From a virus, in the IMG/VR virus record IMGVR_UViG_3300030107_007041, positions 1 through 30,423 of that record: a stretch of DNA of 30,423 bases; one strand, written 5' to 3'. The notes beneath the pieces are model-generated. The model had not been told where the DNA came from. It made no database searches and worked only from the letters and a program-made list of their open reading frames with translations. Each line of letters begins with the position of its first letter. Within the stretch, counting starts at the first letter, position 1. This document shows, one piece after another, positions 21,072 through 28,585 of the stretch. Both the position numbers and the translations under genes were made by a program.

Positions 21072-21359
21072 CTATTCCTTTACCTGCTCGAAACTTTCTA
21101 CCATATTAATGTCAAAGCTACGCCACGCCCCTTTATCAACGTCCCATACCTGAACAACAGTGGATTGTGTTCCTTTTGAGGTAACTGGTCGATATCTATC
21201 ATAATTACCAAGGCTATCATATGCTTGTTGTGGCATATGTTGTGGATCCAATGTGCAGTTCATCTCTCTGAGTTGTCCGGTTGTCTTTTTTACAAAGACT
21301 ACTCGACACAAATGGGTTGAAAGTTGCTGAACCGCATCACGACGGGTTATTGGCTTCAT
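21072..21359 (-). CDS. SH3-like (DUF2693-type) small protein
   Basis: The product has 95 residues. CRVVFVKKTTGQLREMNCTL, then DPQHMP, then after a variable loop VVQVWDVDKGAWRSFDINMV, is the pattern of a small phage family resembling DUF2693: a strand carrying C-x-V-x-F-x-K-x-x-G, a C-T-L turn, and a final V-x-D-x-x-x-x-x-W-R-S-F strand. The fold is probably an SH3-like barrel. Role unknown. It overlaps the preceding gene by 23 bases and is followed 4 bases later by the next, so it belongs to the same operon. Confidence 0.68.
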   Translation of the reverse strand: MKPITRRDAVQQLSTHLCRVVFVKKTTGQLREMNCTLDPQHMPQQAYDSLGNYDRYRPVTSKGTQSTVVQVWDVDKGAWRSFDINMVESFEQVKE

Positions 21360-21678
21360 TTTCTTGTCCTCTTCGCATTGCCCATACTAAAATACTTACC
21401 AGTTCATCCGGGGAAACGTATCCCTTGTTATATTCGCCATCTTCTCTGAACGGAATTACTTCATTATCAGGTGAAATTACCGCAATTTCAGCATTTTCGA
21501 CAAAATTATCGATATTAGACGGTGTGATAAAATCATCATCACCACTATTTTTGATGGAAGAGACGGAATTTAGTCCAAATTGGACAGAAACCGTATATCC
21601 ATTAGAGAATTTCATATGAAAACCTCTATGACGGGGTGAATATGTTACTGTTGTCAAATTAAACCCTGATTTTTGCAT
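21337..21678 (-). CDS. Conserved marine-phage hypothetical protein
   Basis: The product has 113 residues from the ATG at 21678. RGFHMKFSNGYTVSVQFGLN, later NAEIAVISPDNEVIPFREDG and GYVSPDELVSILVWA match a recurring small phage protein (from memory) with the order F-x-N-G-x-T-V-S-V-Q-F-G, a central acidic A-E-I-A segment and G-Y-x-S-P-D-E at the end. Function unknown. I chose this start because it follows the upstream small gene's TGA by about 10 bases, allowing coupling; the upstream extension would need a TTG. Confidence 0.65.
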   Translation of the reverse strand: MQKSGFNLTTVTYSPRHRGFHMKFSNGYTVSVQFGLNSVSSIKNSGDDDFITPSNIDNFVENAEIAVISPDNEVIPFREDGEYNKGYVSPDELVSILVWAMRRGQENEANNPS

Positions 21679-21688
21679 AAAACCGCAT

Positions 21689-21835
21689 TCAAAAAACGTA
21701 AAATACTGAATATGAGGAAAAAATGACAATCAATGCAATAGCCATCATGATTATTGCATCTTCTGGAGTCATATCAGTGAAAAATTCGTCCAAATACAGC
21801 AAAAAACGGTTAAAAATTGGTATTTTTTTCTTCAT
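21689..21835 (-). CDS. 48-residue single-span membrane protein
   Basis: ATG at 21835, TGA at 21691-21689. The peptide starts MKKKIPIFNRFLLYLDEFF, then TDMTPEDAIIMMAIALIVIF, ending SSYSVFYVF: a basic start, an amphipathic segment, the turn D-M-T-P-E-D, and one membrane span at residues about 28-46. It is too short for usual gene callers. The stop is followed closely by the next gene's start. Small phage membrane proteins of this size can be holin-related or membrane-targeted regulators; nothing here decides which. Confidence 0.6.
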   Translation of the reverse strand: MKKKIPIFNRFLLYLDEFFTDMTPEDAIIMMAIALIVIFSSYSVFYVF

Positions 21836-21875
21836 GGATGTAATATTACCCCAAAAATCGCGAAAGTCAAGAAAA

Positions 21876-22229
21876 TTATCGTCCTCTTTGGACTTTTTTC
21901 AGCCTTTCCGCTTCACCTTTACGGACCTGAGGCATCATTCGCAATGCACGCTTCTCAATTGCGCCTCTTCTCTTATCTACCATCTTCTCTATTTGCTCTC
22001 TTGCCGAGGCAGACAGCTTTTTCCAGTCCGCACCCATGGTAAATCGCTTCATCATCTGTTTTCTTGCCGCTCGTCTTGCTTTTGTATTGAGTTCTGCTTC
22101 TGTTTTTCGTCGCATTTTCTTTCGCTGACGAGTTGCAGAACGCAATTTAGCAGTTCTTCTCGCAATCATAGAACGCTTGGCTCTTTGTTGTGGAGTAAGT
22201 GCTTCTAATAATTGCTTATATGATCTCAT
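21876..22229 (-). CDS. Highly basic protein with a capsid-targeting-like leader
   Basis: The product has 117 residues from the ATG at 22229; an in-frame TTG two codons upstream was rejected. The leader MRSYKQLLE ends in L-x-E at residues 7-9, as T4 internal head proteins do before gp21 protease cleavage. The body is about one third Lys and Arg, helical, ending RALRMMPQVRKGEAERLKK. Basic proteins of this form recur in marine T4-like phages (from memory). Inference: a DNA-associated protein packaged in the head. It starts two bases after the stop of the next capsid-targeting-type gene (TGAAAATG). Confidence 0.6.
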   Translation of the reverse strand: MRSYKQLLEALTPQQRAKRSMIARRTAKLRSATRQRKKMRRKTEAELNTKARRAARKQMMKRFTMGADWKKLSASAREQIEKMVDKRRGAIEKRALRMMPQVRKGEAERLKKVQRGR

Positions 22230-22231
22230 TT

Positions 22232-22663
22232 TCAAAAAATTCTCTCTTCGGGAATTTTATGCTTTGCAATTACGGAATTGATGCCACTCTCATAAACCCG
22301 TTTACCGGGGAAATGTGGATGCTGATCATATGCCTGACCACCAATTCTTGGTTGTGGGAACAAGCCATGCACAACTTCCCCAGAGGGAGTACTGAATTCA
22401 TGTACTTGAGTAGCTGCTCCTGTGAATGTACCCGGCTCAACGCTGATATATGTTTCCGTTCTATCATCAGCTAAATTCTCATCATATGAAATACCGTGCT
22501 TTTCAATATTTTGTTGAGTGAGAGGAATTCCACCATGATCTTCTATGTGATCATGTACAGAAGCAACATCAAATTCATCTGGACCAGATTCTGCATCAAG
22601 CGGATGTCGCTTCATGTTATCTGAATTAAAATCCTCACCCAAAAACTCTAAAAAAGTTTTCAT
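22232..22663 (-). CDS. Protein with a T4 capsid-targeting-like leader, unknown function
   Basis: The product has 143 residues from the ATG at 22663; AAGGAAG lies 7 bases upstream, and the longer frame has no start signal. The N-terminus MKTFLEFLGE almost copies T4 internal protein leaders such as MKTYQEFIAE, with L8-G9-E10 fitting the (L/I)-x-E cleavage rule at the same residue. The mature part is acidic, His-rich (HDHIEDHGG, QHPHFPG) and of unknown fold. Predicted to enter the prohead core, be cut by the prohead protease and travel into the host with the DNA. The stop is coupled to the next gene. Confidence 0.65.
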   Translation of the reverse strand: MKTFLEFLGEDFNSDNMKRHPLDAESGPDEFDVASVHDHIEDHGGIPLTQQNIEKHGISYDENLADDRTETYISVEPGTFTGAATQVHEFSTPSGEVVHGLFPQPRIGGQAYDQHPHFPGKRVYESGINSVIAKHKIPEERIF

Positions 22664-22664
22664 A

Positions 22665-23201
22665 TTATTTCTTCCTTCCGTGCTTGCAATCACAAGAACA
22701 ATCGTTTTTCTTATTTTTCTTGTTGGGAACTAATGTTCCACTAATACCTAGATCAATTCCCTCTTCATGTAAGTAATCGAGTAGTGAAGTTTTTATTGCT
22801 TCACCGAGGGCCGCCTGTGTTGCTTGTGTTGTGGCATCCTTAAAAACGTCCCACGGTGTCGAAAATCCCCAATCACTCGAAGTGTTTTGCTGCGGTCCCG
22901 ACATCCCACCAAGCCCACCGGCAGCCAATCCTGTGTGGTGGAATAACCTACCGAGTGCCCAACTACCAAGTCCTTCTACGATGGAGGGGTCATAGCTTTC
23001 ACCCATTCCGCCACCATTACCTTCCCCACCGAAGATAGAACCACCACCATTATCACCTAGTTCCTCGTGAGGGATTCCTACGAGTCTTCTCTTTGTAGGA
23101 GACTTCCTTTTCTTCTTTTTCTTCTTCTTTGATTTTGCACGAAGCACCTTGTGGATCTTTGTTGGTGGTTCTGTAGAATCTGCTTCTCTGTATGTCATCA
23201 T
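22665..23201 (-). CDS. Gly-rich protein with poly-Lys N-terminus, unknown
   Basis: The product has 178 residues. Residues about 18-40 are almost pure Lys and Arg, residues about 50-100 are Gly-rich (GGGSIFGGEGNGGGMGESYD), and the end has a small Cys cluster (DCSCDCKHGRKK). No family recognised and no capsid-targeting leader of the kind seen in its neighbours. The ATG overlaps the upstream stop as ATGA with GAGG just before it. Composition suggests DNA or capsid-surface binding; it may be a structural or core component. Confidence 0.6.
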   Translation of the reverse strand: MMTYREADSTEPPTKIHKVLRAKSKKKKKKKRKSPTKRRLVGIPHEELGDNGGGSIFGGEGNGGGMGESYDPSIVEGLGSWALGRLFHHTGLAAGGLGGMSGPQQNTSSDWGFSTPWDVFKDATTQATQAALGEAIKTSLLDYLHEEGIDLGISGTLVPNKKNKKNDCSCDCKHGRKK

Positions 23202-24064
23202 TCGTCCTCTAATATGTGTAGGTGATCTGTTGGTCCAGCATAACCTGAGTTCTGTAAGTGACTTCTTTTTACGCCTGTTTTATTTCTTGAAAATTTAAAA
23301 CCTTGATTTGCAAAGTGACTAATCATTCCTTCGCGTGTTTGTGTTTCTGGGTGTGGTACGTAATCCTTCTTAGGGACAGTCAGCCCAATGGCACCCTTTC
23401 CTTCCTTATGTCTGAATCTCATGGTGGCATTTGGCATCATATCTCCGAGATGAGGTATGTTTAAGTGATCATGATCGCCGGTATGTGATGCTCCGATACC
23501 ATCGATCATGACAATATCTTTCCCCTTTTCTTTATATGATGGAGCTACTGCCTCCCCAGTGTCTATCCCCGTTATAAGGGTGTCACCCATTCTAAACTTT
23601 GCAGTTCCGCTGGGATTATAGTTTTGTTTTACAATTGTACCTTTGGTACGACTTACCCGTTCCTTGGTATGGGTTTCTGTGTGGGGAACACCATTAAAAT
23701 CATGTCCGTAGATATCTTCCAAGTGGTTGTGTGCCCCAACCTTATCACTATCCTCTAGCTTTAAATTGTTTAGATATTTGTGGAACCCCGGATCTTTAGA
23801 AGTCGCGGACCATTTGCCGTCTTTTAAGTGGGTTCTGCCTTGCTGAAAGTCTTTACTGTGAAGACCCGCCTCTACACCTATTGTTTCACCTGTTTCTGGA
23901 TGAATCATGTAACCGTCCAGTCCAGTACCACCGAGTTTTCTTATCTTACCATTATCATCATAATCCGGACCAAATAGGTGATCCTCGAAGGCTTCTCCAC
24001 CTTTAGCGTATGGCATTTCTAGTAGAACGGTTTTTGGAATATTTCGTAAAGGACTTTTCAACAA
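23198..24064 (-). CDS. Putative capsid-packaged protein, nuclease-like by pattern
   Basis: The product has 288 residues from a TTG at 24064, supported by AAGGAG 4-5 bases upstream. The leader MLKSPLRNIPKTVLLE ends L-L-E at residue 16, a possible prohead-protease site. The next part, FEDHLFGPD, then GLDGYMIHPETGETIGVEAG, HSKDFQQGRTHLKDGKWSA, recalls PD-(D/E)XK-type phage proteins in which V-E-V-K-L is followed by D-F-G-Q-G and a G-x-W. Here the catalytic Lys position reads Gly, so activity is doubtful. Later DIVMIDGIGASHTGDHDHLN and TMRFRHKEGKGAIGL would fit the same fold. A late promoter lies 20 bases upstream. Confidence 0.5.
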   Translation of the reverse strand: MLKSPLRNIPKTVLLEMPYAKGGEAFEDHLFGPDYDDNGKIRKLGGTGLDGYMIHPETGETIGVEAGLHSKDFQQGRTHLKDGKWSATSKDPGFHKYLNNLKLEDSDKVGAHNHLEDIYGHDFNGVPHTETHTKERVSRTKGTIVKQNYNPSGTAKFRMGDTLITGIDTGEAVAPSYKEKGKDIVMIDGIGASHTGDHDHLNIPHLGDMMPNATMRFRHKEGKGAIGLTVPKKDYVPHPETQTREGMISHFANQGFKFSRNKTGVKRSHLQNSGYAGPTDHLHILEDE

Positions 24065-24083
24065 TAGACTCCTTGCGTAATAG

Positions 24084-24095
24084 TATTTATAAATA
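24084..24095. promoter_or_regulatory. Bidirectional late promoter palindrome
   Basis: TATTTATAAATA is a 12-bp palindrome carrying TATAAATA on both strands (minus 24091-24084, plus 24088-24095), between divergent genes. On the plus strand the expected transcription start falls after the ATG at 24098, so that ATG is unlikely to be used. Confidence 0.65.
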
Positions 24096-24130
24096 GTATG
24101 ACATCAAATATTTTATTAGTAAGTTCTAAA

Positions 24131-24604
24131 ATGGCAACCAGACTAGTCGAAAATTACGTTGGAAGATTGCTAAGTGAAGATTTAGAGGATAGGTTTCCGA
24201 ATCCGAGGATCTGGGGGTATGATGACGAGGGCCGTCCAATTGGACCAGGTACGTGGCCAGATCCGTTCGATCCAGTATTTGGTCCAGTAGATTTTACACC
24301 GGGTTTAGATGATCGGTATAGACCAGCTGACGACGGCTTACCACCCGAGAGAGAACCACCAATAAATCCAAATTATGAACGCATTCGTGATCGAACACCA
24401 TTCCGATTCCCACCTGTAGTAACTCCAGAGCAATTACCGATAGATGGGTTGAATGATCCTACTTACTTACCTCCTGGCATGAGACCTCCAGTGGACTTTA
24501 CCCCCGATTTCACAGACTTCCCATTCCCGTTTGGTCCTCGCATACCCATCAGAGTCCCCGGCTTACCCCGCACTACTCCTGCTGCGCCCCCTGTTATCGG
24601 GTAA
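24131..24604 (+). CDS. Proline-rich protein with a capsid-targeting-like leader
   Basis: The product has 157 residues from the ATG at 24131; an in-frame ATG at 24098 lies too close to the late promoter box to be transcribed. The leader MATRLVENYVGRLLSE ends L-S-E at residue 16. The rest is rich in Pro, Asp, Phe and Arg (GPGTWPDPFDPVFGPVDFTP, PFPFGPRIPIRVPGLP) and likely extended or disordered. The C-terminal half of the gene at 29410 has the same composition. Function unknown; an internal head protein that unfolds for passage down the tail tube would suit such a sequence. It is followed 5 bases later by the metallopeptidase gene. Confidence 0.55.
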   Translation: MATRLVENYVGRLLSEDLEDRFPNPRIWGYDDEGRPIGPGTWPDPFDPVFGPVDFTPGLDDRYRPADDGLPPEREPPINPNYERIRDRTPFRFPPVVTPEQLPIDGLNDPTYLPPGMRPPVDFTPDFTDFPFPFGPRIPIRVPGLPRTTPAAPPVIG

Positions 24605-24609
24605 TTTAA

Positions 24610-24963
24610 ATGGCAACTGTACGTGGTGGAAAACAACATCATAACCAAATCGCCCAGACAGTAATAGACTGGGCGATTTCTCGTCTAGGACTTTCTGATT
24701 ATGATTTTGATCTGGTTGTAATCATAGAGAATTTGGATGGTTATTATGGAGAGTGTTATCCGGCAAGGGATGCTCACCAAAAACGATATTATATAAAAGT
24801 AACACCAGACACAACTCTAAGAAACTTCATAGGCACAATCCTACATGAAATGGTTCATGTAAGACAGTACCTAGAAGGCGAGTGGGTTTCTGATGGTGAG
24901 AGAGAATGTACGGAGTTCGAGATGTTCCTCACAGATGAACTTTGGAAAGAGGGAATTATCTAA
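24610..24963 (+). CDS. Small HExxH zinc metallopeptidase-like protein
   Basis: The product has 117 residues. The helix FIGTILHEMVHVRQYLEGEW contains His79-Glu80-x-x-His83, the zinc and catalytic motif of gluzincin and related peptidases. A third ligand is likely Glu98 or Glu102 in GERECTEFE. The preceding strand (QKRYYIKVTP) and residues 33-40 (FDLVVIIE) fit a minimal SprT/M48-like core. It has no capsid-targeting leader and no signal peptide. It could process phage or host proteins. Its stop overlaps the convergent gene's stop by 4 bases, and it is the second gene of a plus-strand pair in an otherwise minus-strand block. Confidence 0.62.
   Translation: MATVRGGKQHHNQIAQTVIDWAISRLGLSDYDFDLVVIIENLDGYYGECYPARDAHQKRYYIKVTPDTTLRNFIGTILHEMVHVRQYLEGEWVSDGERECTEFEMFLTDELWKEGII
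24647..24679 (+). repeat. 11-bp perfect hairpin inside the metallopeptidase gene
   Basis: AAATCGCCCAG and CTGGGCGATTT pair perfectly around an 11-nt loop within codons 13-24. The symmetric repeat in the coding start could fold in the mRNA and slow translation. On the plus strand the 3' arm ends ATTTC, so it is a weak terminator at most. Confidence 0.6.
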
Positions 24964-25184
24964 TCCCTCGGCATAGTTCTCACTATTGAATACTGTTTGT
25001 CTGAGAGCTTTTCTAATTTACTCGCATTTGAAGTAATACGCTTCTCATGTGCCTCGACACGCTGCTCTAGCATACTTGCCTTATGACTGGTTTTCCAGAC
25101 AAAGCCAACCATAGCAAAGAACCCTGTTGTTAGTAAGGTGACACCAATACCGACCATATGATCTAGTATATTAATACCTTCCAT
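24960..25184 (-). CDS. Small membrane-anchored coiled-coil protein
   Basis: The product has 74 residues. MEGINILDHMVGIGVTLLTT, then GFFAMVGFVWKT, forms one membrane span (residues about 10-30), followed by a helical, charged segment (ASMLEQRVEAHEKRITSNAS, KLEKLSD) with a heptad-like pattern. This resembles small phage proteins of the XhlA or spanin-accessory type, which hold a coiled coil at the inner membrane. GGGGAG lies 6 bases before the ATG. A lysis-related role is a guess. Driven by a late promoter at 25264-25257. Confidence 0.6.
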   Translation of the reverse strand: MEGINILDHMVGIGVTLLTTGFFAMVGFVWKTSHKASMLEQRVEAHEKRITSNASKLEKLSDKQYSIVRTMPRD

Positions 25185-25256
25185 GTGTTTCTCCCCAGAA
25201 ACGTGGTTACGTGTTGCGTCACTTCAAGAAAGGCATCGTGTTGTCATATTCTATAG

Positions 25257-25264
25257 TATTTATA
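25257..25264 (-). promoter_or_regulatory. Late promoter box (TATAAATA) in a 98-bp gap
   Basis: Exact TATAAATA on the minus strand, embedded in a 7-bp inverted repeat (TTCTATA-GTATT-TATAGAA, 25249-25267). It is 73 bases upstream of the coiled-coil gene; the leader between them has no other obvious element. Confidence 0.55.
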
Positions 25265-25282
25265 GAATAATATATTTGGATA

Positions 25283-26440
25283 TCATTTCAATCCCATTGC
25301 TCTTCTTTCAAATTCCGGAGCATTTTTTCTACGAATCCGTGCGTTTCGAATTCGCCTTGATACTTCATCTACATCACTTGTTCTTGAGCTAACCAATCGT
25401 TCTCGGTCTGCCCTCGTAACAAGACCATCTGGCGAATCAGTCCTTATGGTATCATCATATTCTACTTCTGAACCCCTGAGTGCATCAAAAGGAAGCTGCG
25501 ATTGACTCATTGCCAATCTTGTAAGAGGTACTGCGGGAATTAGATTTGCCCATCCAGAGCTACTTATAGCATCTTTAAGATTATCTACTGTTCCGGTGAC
25601 AAGGTTCCTACCATACTGAGCAGCCTTACTCCCAACGCTACTTGTATTATAAGGTGAAGCAGGCCCAAATTCATACCCTGCACCACGGCTTGAGGCATCT
25701 GCTGCCAGATCGGTCTGAGCTGGTTGATCAAACCAGCCTTCACCACCATCACCTACAAGAGCACCACCGATGTCATATCCTGAAAGACCTGAACCCACAG
25801 CAGAACCAACAACACCAGTGGCAGGATGTTTCAATAAATTACCCATCGTTTTTACCACACTTTTTCGACTTGGGCCATCTAAACTCGAAAGAGTGGGCTT
25901 AAACTCATCGGCAGCCTTTCCGATATCACTTCTCATCTTTTCAAGACGGGCTCTTTGTTCTGGAGTGTAATCATCCAATGCAATTTGATCAAGAGGCGTG
26001 GGCCCTTCAAGTGTTTTGGCCTGTCGTCTTAATTTATTTGCAGGATCCATTATTGATTCAGGATCACCATACTGGCTGATACTATGAGAAAGATATTGAC
26101 GATTTTTTGTTTTCTGTCGTTCTATTTCCTGCACGAGATCATCAATCCAATTATGTTGCTTACCAGACGCACCTCTCACTGGGTTATCGGCTGGGAGATC
26201 ACTGGGCTGCATTGTTGAAGCCAGACGCATTTCCGTTCCAACATTTGGATTCTGTGCAGCAGCGGCAGCAGAGTATCTTGCAGCACCGATCTGATCCATT
26301 GCTTGTCTGACACCTGGCTTCGACGATGGATCCTTTATATTATAGGTGGGAGGGAGGATTTCATCTGCAACATCTGCTGCTCTTTGTGCGAGCCGCCTTT
26401 TCTCCTCATCTTCCATGAGATGTTGAATAAAAGATTTCAT
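25283..26440 (-). CDS. Putative capsid-packaged protein, paralogue A
   Basis: The product has 385 residues from the ATG at 26440. The leader MKSFIQHLME ends L-M-E at residue 10, the same place as in T4 internal proteins. Residues 20-210 are helical and specific to this gene (TPEQRARLEKMRSDIG and others). Residues about 218-385 are nearly the same as the next gene's C-terminal module (GLSGYDIG, LVGDGGEG, QTDLAADASSRGAGYEFGPA, SSSGWANLIPAVPL, SQSQLPFDALRG), ending with a basic stretch and PEFERRAMG. Function unknown. It overlaps the upstream stop by one base (TGATG). Confidence 0.68.
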   Translation of the reverse strand: MKSFIQHLMEDEEKRRLAQRAADVADEILPPTYNIKDPSSKPGVRQAMDQIGAARYSAAAAAQNPNVGTEMRLASTMQPSDLPADNPVRGASGKQHNWIDDLVQEIERQKTKNRQYLSHSISQYGDPESIMDPANKLRRQAKTLEGPTPLDQIALDDYTPEQRARLEKMRSDIGKAADEFKPTLSSLDGPSRKSVVKTMGNLLKHPATGVVGSAVGSGLSGYDIGGALVGDGGEGWFDQPAQTDLAADASSRGAGYEFGPASPYNTSSVGSKAAQYGRNLVTGTVDNLKDAISSSGWANLIPAVPLTRLAMSQSQLPFDALRGSEVEYDDTIRTDSPDGLVTRADRERLVSSRTSDVDEVSRRIRNARIRRKNAPEFERRAMGLK

Positions 26441-27396
26441 CAATAACCCATTGCCCTTTTCTCAAATTCTGGAGCGATTGCTCTACGGCGCCGTGCGTGT
26501 GCTATACGGTTTTCTATATCGGATAGCGATCCAACATGATCTCCAGTCCTGTGTGCAACCAGAGCTTCGCGACCTGCTTGTGTAATGGGTCCATCTGGCG
26601 AATCAGTCTCTACGGTATCATCATATTCTACTTCTGAACCTCTGAGTGCATCAAAAGGAAGCTGCGATTGACTCATTGCCATTTTTGCAAGAGGTACTGC
26701 GGGAATTAGATTTGCCCATCCAGAGCTACTTATGGCATCTCTGAAATTATCCACGGTTCCCGTAGCAAGATTCTGACCATACTGTGCAGCTCTATCTGTA
26801 ACGCTATCTGTATTATAAGGTGAAGCAGGCCCAAATTCATACCCTGCACCACGGCTTGAGGCATCTGCTGCTAGATCGGTCTGGGCTGGACGATCAAGGA
26901 AACCTTCACCACCATCACCCACAAGAGCACTACCGATATCATACCCGGAGAGACCTGCACCTGCACCAGAACCAGCAACACCTGCACCACGACCTAGAGC
27001 ACCAAGTGCTTGTCGAGGGGTTATATTTGAGGGCTGCGGCCCTCGAAGGGCGGTAAGTACATCTGATCTTTGTGATGGGGTCATATTTGCCCTCGGTACA
27101 TCGAAATTTCGATGCCCCATGCCGTGTTTTGAGGCCTTGGCGGCATCGCGCACGCGATCAAAGTTTACGCTTCGCTTGTATTCAGGATGCTTTTCAAGAG
27201 GTATGCCTTTGACGTATGCGTCGAATTCCCATCCGCCTTTGCCGTATGGGGCCCCATGGGGGCCGCGGCCGAGGAGGGTACGGCGCTTATTTCGATATTC
27301 TTTCGGGTAATCATTTTCGAACCCAATTGGGTACTCTTGTTCCATGATTACTTCATTTACGATGCGAGATGTAAGTTGTTCTGTGATTGATTTCAT
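26440..27396 (-). CDS. Putative capsid-packaged protein, paralogue B
   Basis: The product has 318 residues. The leader is longer, MKSITEQLTSRIVNEVIME, with a possible I-M-E cut at residue 19. Residues 20-148 (PIGFENDYPKEYRNKRRTLL, MTPSQRSDVLTALRG) are unlike paralogue A, but residues about 149-318 share its module with only scattered changes, so an ancestral gene was duplicated and the front halves diverged or were swapped. The ATG lies one base after the FtsZ-like gene's stop (TAAAATG), so translation of the two is probably linked. No known function; the Gly/Ser-rich module contains no catalytic motif I can see. Confidence 0.68.
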   Translation of the reverse strand: MKSITEQLTSRIVNEVIMEQEYPIGFENDYPKEYRNKRRTLLGRGPHGAPYGKGGWEFDAYVKGIPLEKHPEYKRSVNFDRVRDAAKASKHGMGHRNFDVPRANMTPSQRSDVLTALRGPQPSNITPRQALGALGRGAGVAGSGAGAGLSGYDIGSALVGDGGEGFLDRPAQTDLAADASSRGAGYEFGPASPYNTDSVTDRAAQYGQNLATGTVDNFRDAISSSGWANLIPAVPLAKMAMSQSQLPFDALRGSEVEYDDTVETDSPDGPITQAGREALVAHRTGDHVGSLSDIENRIAHARRRRAIAPEFEKRAMGY

Positions 27397-27397
27397 T

Positions 27398-28585
27398 TTA
27401 GTTTTCCTTGGTATTTAGCTGTTTGAGCCTTTTATCGGAGACACTCAATCCAGAAACCAGAGTGAAGAGTCTGAGACTGTCTTTGTTGTCTTCGTAGATG
27501 CCACGGTGCAGGGTTGCTTCGGGACAAAGAGAAGAGAGTGTGTCGAACCCATAGGAAAGGCTGTCCATGAGTCCTACGGTGTTTTCCATGATGTCCTTAC
27601 CACCGACTGCGACACATGCGGCAACCTTTGCATTAGAGAGTTCGGCATCGGTGAGTAATGTCTTTTCGATGTTCGTCTTGACGGCACGAGAAACCGACTG
27701 CTCGTCCTCGAACTCCTTGAGCTTCGCGACACCCATCACCATCACTCCTCCGCACCTGAGCACGGTGGCATAATCGGTGGGATCGAATGAGGTATAGGGA
27801 GATGACTGGTTCGTGAGCACGTTGAATGCATGGAACAACCCAGAGATGGTGTTGTTCACGGTCGGCCAGAACTTCTTGACTGTGAGTCCTCTGTACATCT
27901 TCTCGATCTTTGCGTTGTCGAGGATCATGAGTGGTGAGATCTCATTGGCTTTTCCGAGTTCGCTCATCTTGTTCAGAACCTTATAGGCATTCCCAGAGAC
28001 ACGGGGAGAGACGGCTTCACCTCTGGTGGGCAACGAAAGAACAACACCGACACGTTTTTCGGGATCATCATGTCCGATGTACTTCATGTACTTCTTTGCC
28101 ACTTCGATGAGCACTTCGGCAGAACCACTACCGCTGCCTCCACCTGCTCCGACACAGACAAAGAGATGATCGACATTGCTCCCATAGATCTTTCTCATCA
28201 GATCAAAGACATGTTGCTTGTGCTGGTTCGCGGCATGATGACCACGTTCCATATCCTTGCCTGCACCCTGCTCACCACAATCAAAAAGGAACTTCTGGGA
28301 ACTAGGGAGATTCAGAGTGTCGAGATCCTGCTTCGATGTATTGACTGCAATGCACTTACGATATCCACGATCATAGAATGCCTTTGCGAGCCGTCCGCCA
28401 CCCTGACCAGATCCTATCCATGCGAACACCTGAGAACCACCGGATTCATCCTCGACAGCGGTTTCTTCTTCCTCTGGGATCTCGTAGTCTTCGAGATCGA
28501 TATCGGGGATCTCGATATCAGGAGTGATGTCTTGGGGACTGTCATCATGGGTTTCGTCAAAGCCGAAAGTCTCTTCTTCTGTCAT
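27398..28585 (-). CDS. FtsZ/tubulin-family GTPase-like protein
   Basis: The product has 395 residues. After an acidic N-terminal extension (residues 1-52) the tubulin/FtsZ order is present: GSGQGGG at 58-64 (first phosphate loop), NTSKQDL at 82-88 (FtsZ NTD-x-Q-x-L), GEQGAGKD at 104-111, the signature GAGGGSGSGS at 146-155 (FtsZ GGGTGTG), and the T7 loop region SFDPTDYATVLRCGGVMVMG at 266-285 with Asp268 and Asp271 where FtsZ has the catalytic aspartates. The C-terminal domain follows FtsZ (KVAACVAVGGKD, LRLFTLVSGL). It probably binds GTP and forms filaments that organise phage or host contents. AAAGGAG precedes the ATG. Codons are GC-rich, as in gp32. Confidence 0.85.
   Translation of the reverse strand: MTEEETFGFDETHDDSPQDITPDIEIPDIDLEDYEIPEEEETAVEDESGGSQVFAWIGSGQGGGRLAKAFYDRGYRKCIAVNTSKQDLDTLNLPSSQKFLFDCGEQGAGKDMERGHHAANQHKQHVFDLMRKIYGSNVDHLFVCVGAGGGSGSGSAEVLIEVAKKYMKYIGHDDPEKRVGVVLSLPTRGEAVSPRVSGNAYKVLNKMSELGKANEISPLMILDNAKIEKMYRGLTVKKFWPTVNNTISGLFHAFNVLTNQSSPYTSFDPTDYATVLRCGGVMVMGVAKLKEFEDEQSVSRAVKTNIEKTLLTDAELSNAKVAACVAVGGKDIMENTVGLMDSLSYGFDTLSSLCPEATLHRGIYEDNKDSLRLFTLVSGLSVSDKRLKQLNTKEN

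Noticed and set aside
23198-24064. Firm assignment as an active PD-(D/E)XK nuclease
   Set aside because: The pattern around VEAG-DFQQG-GKW is suggestive, but the catalytic lysine position holds glycine, so only a fold-level suggestion is kept.
24098-24130. Earlier ATG of the proline-rich gene
   Set aside because: It lies two bases after the late promoter box, before the expected transcription start.
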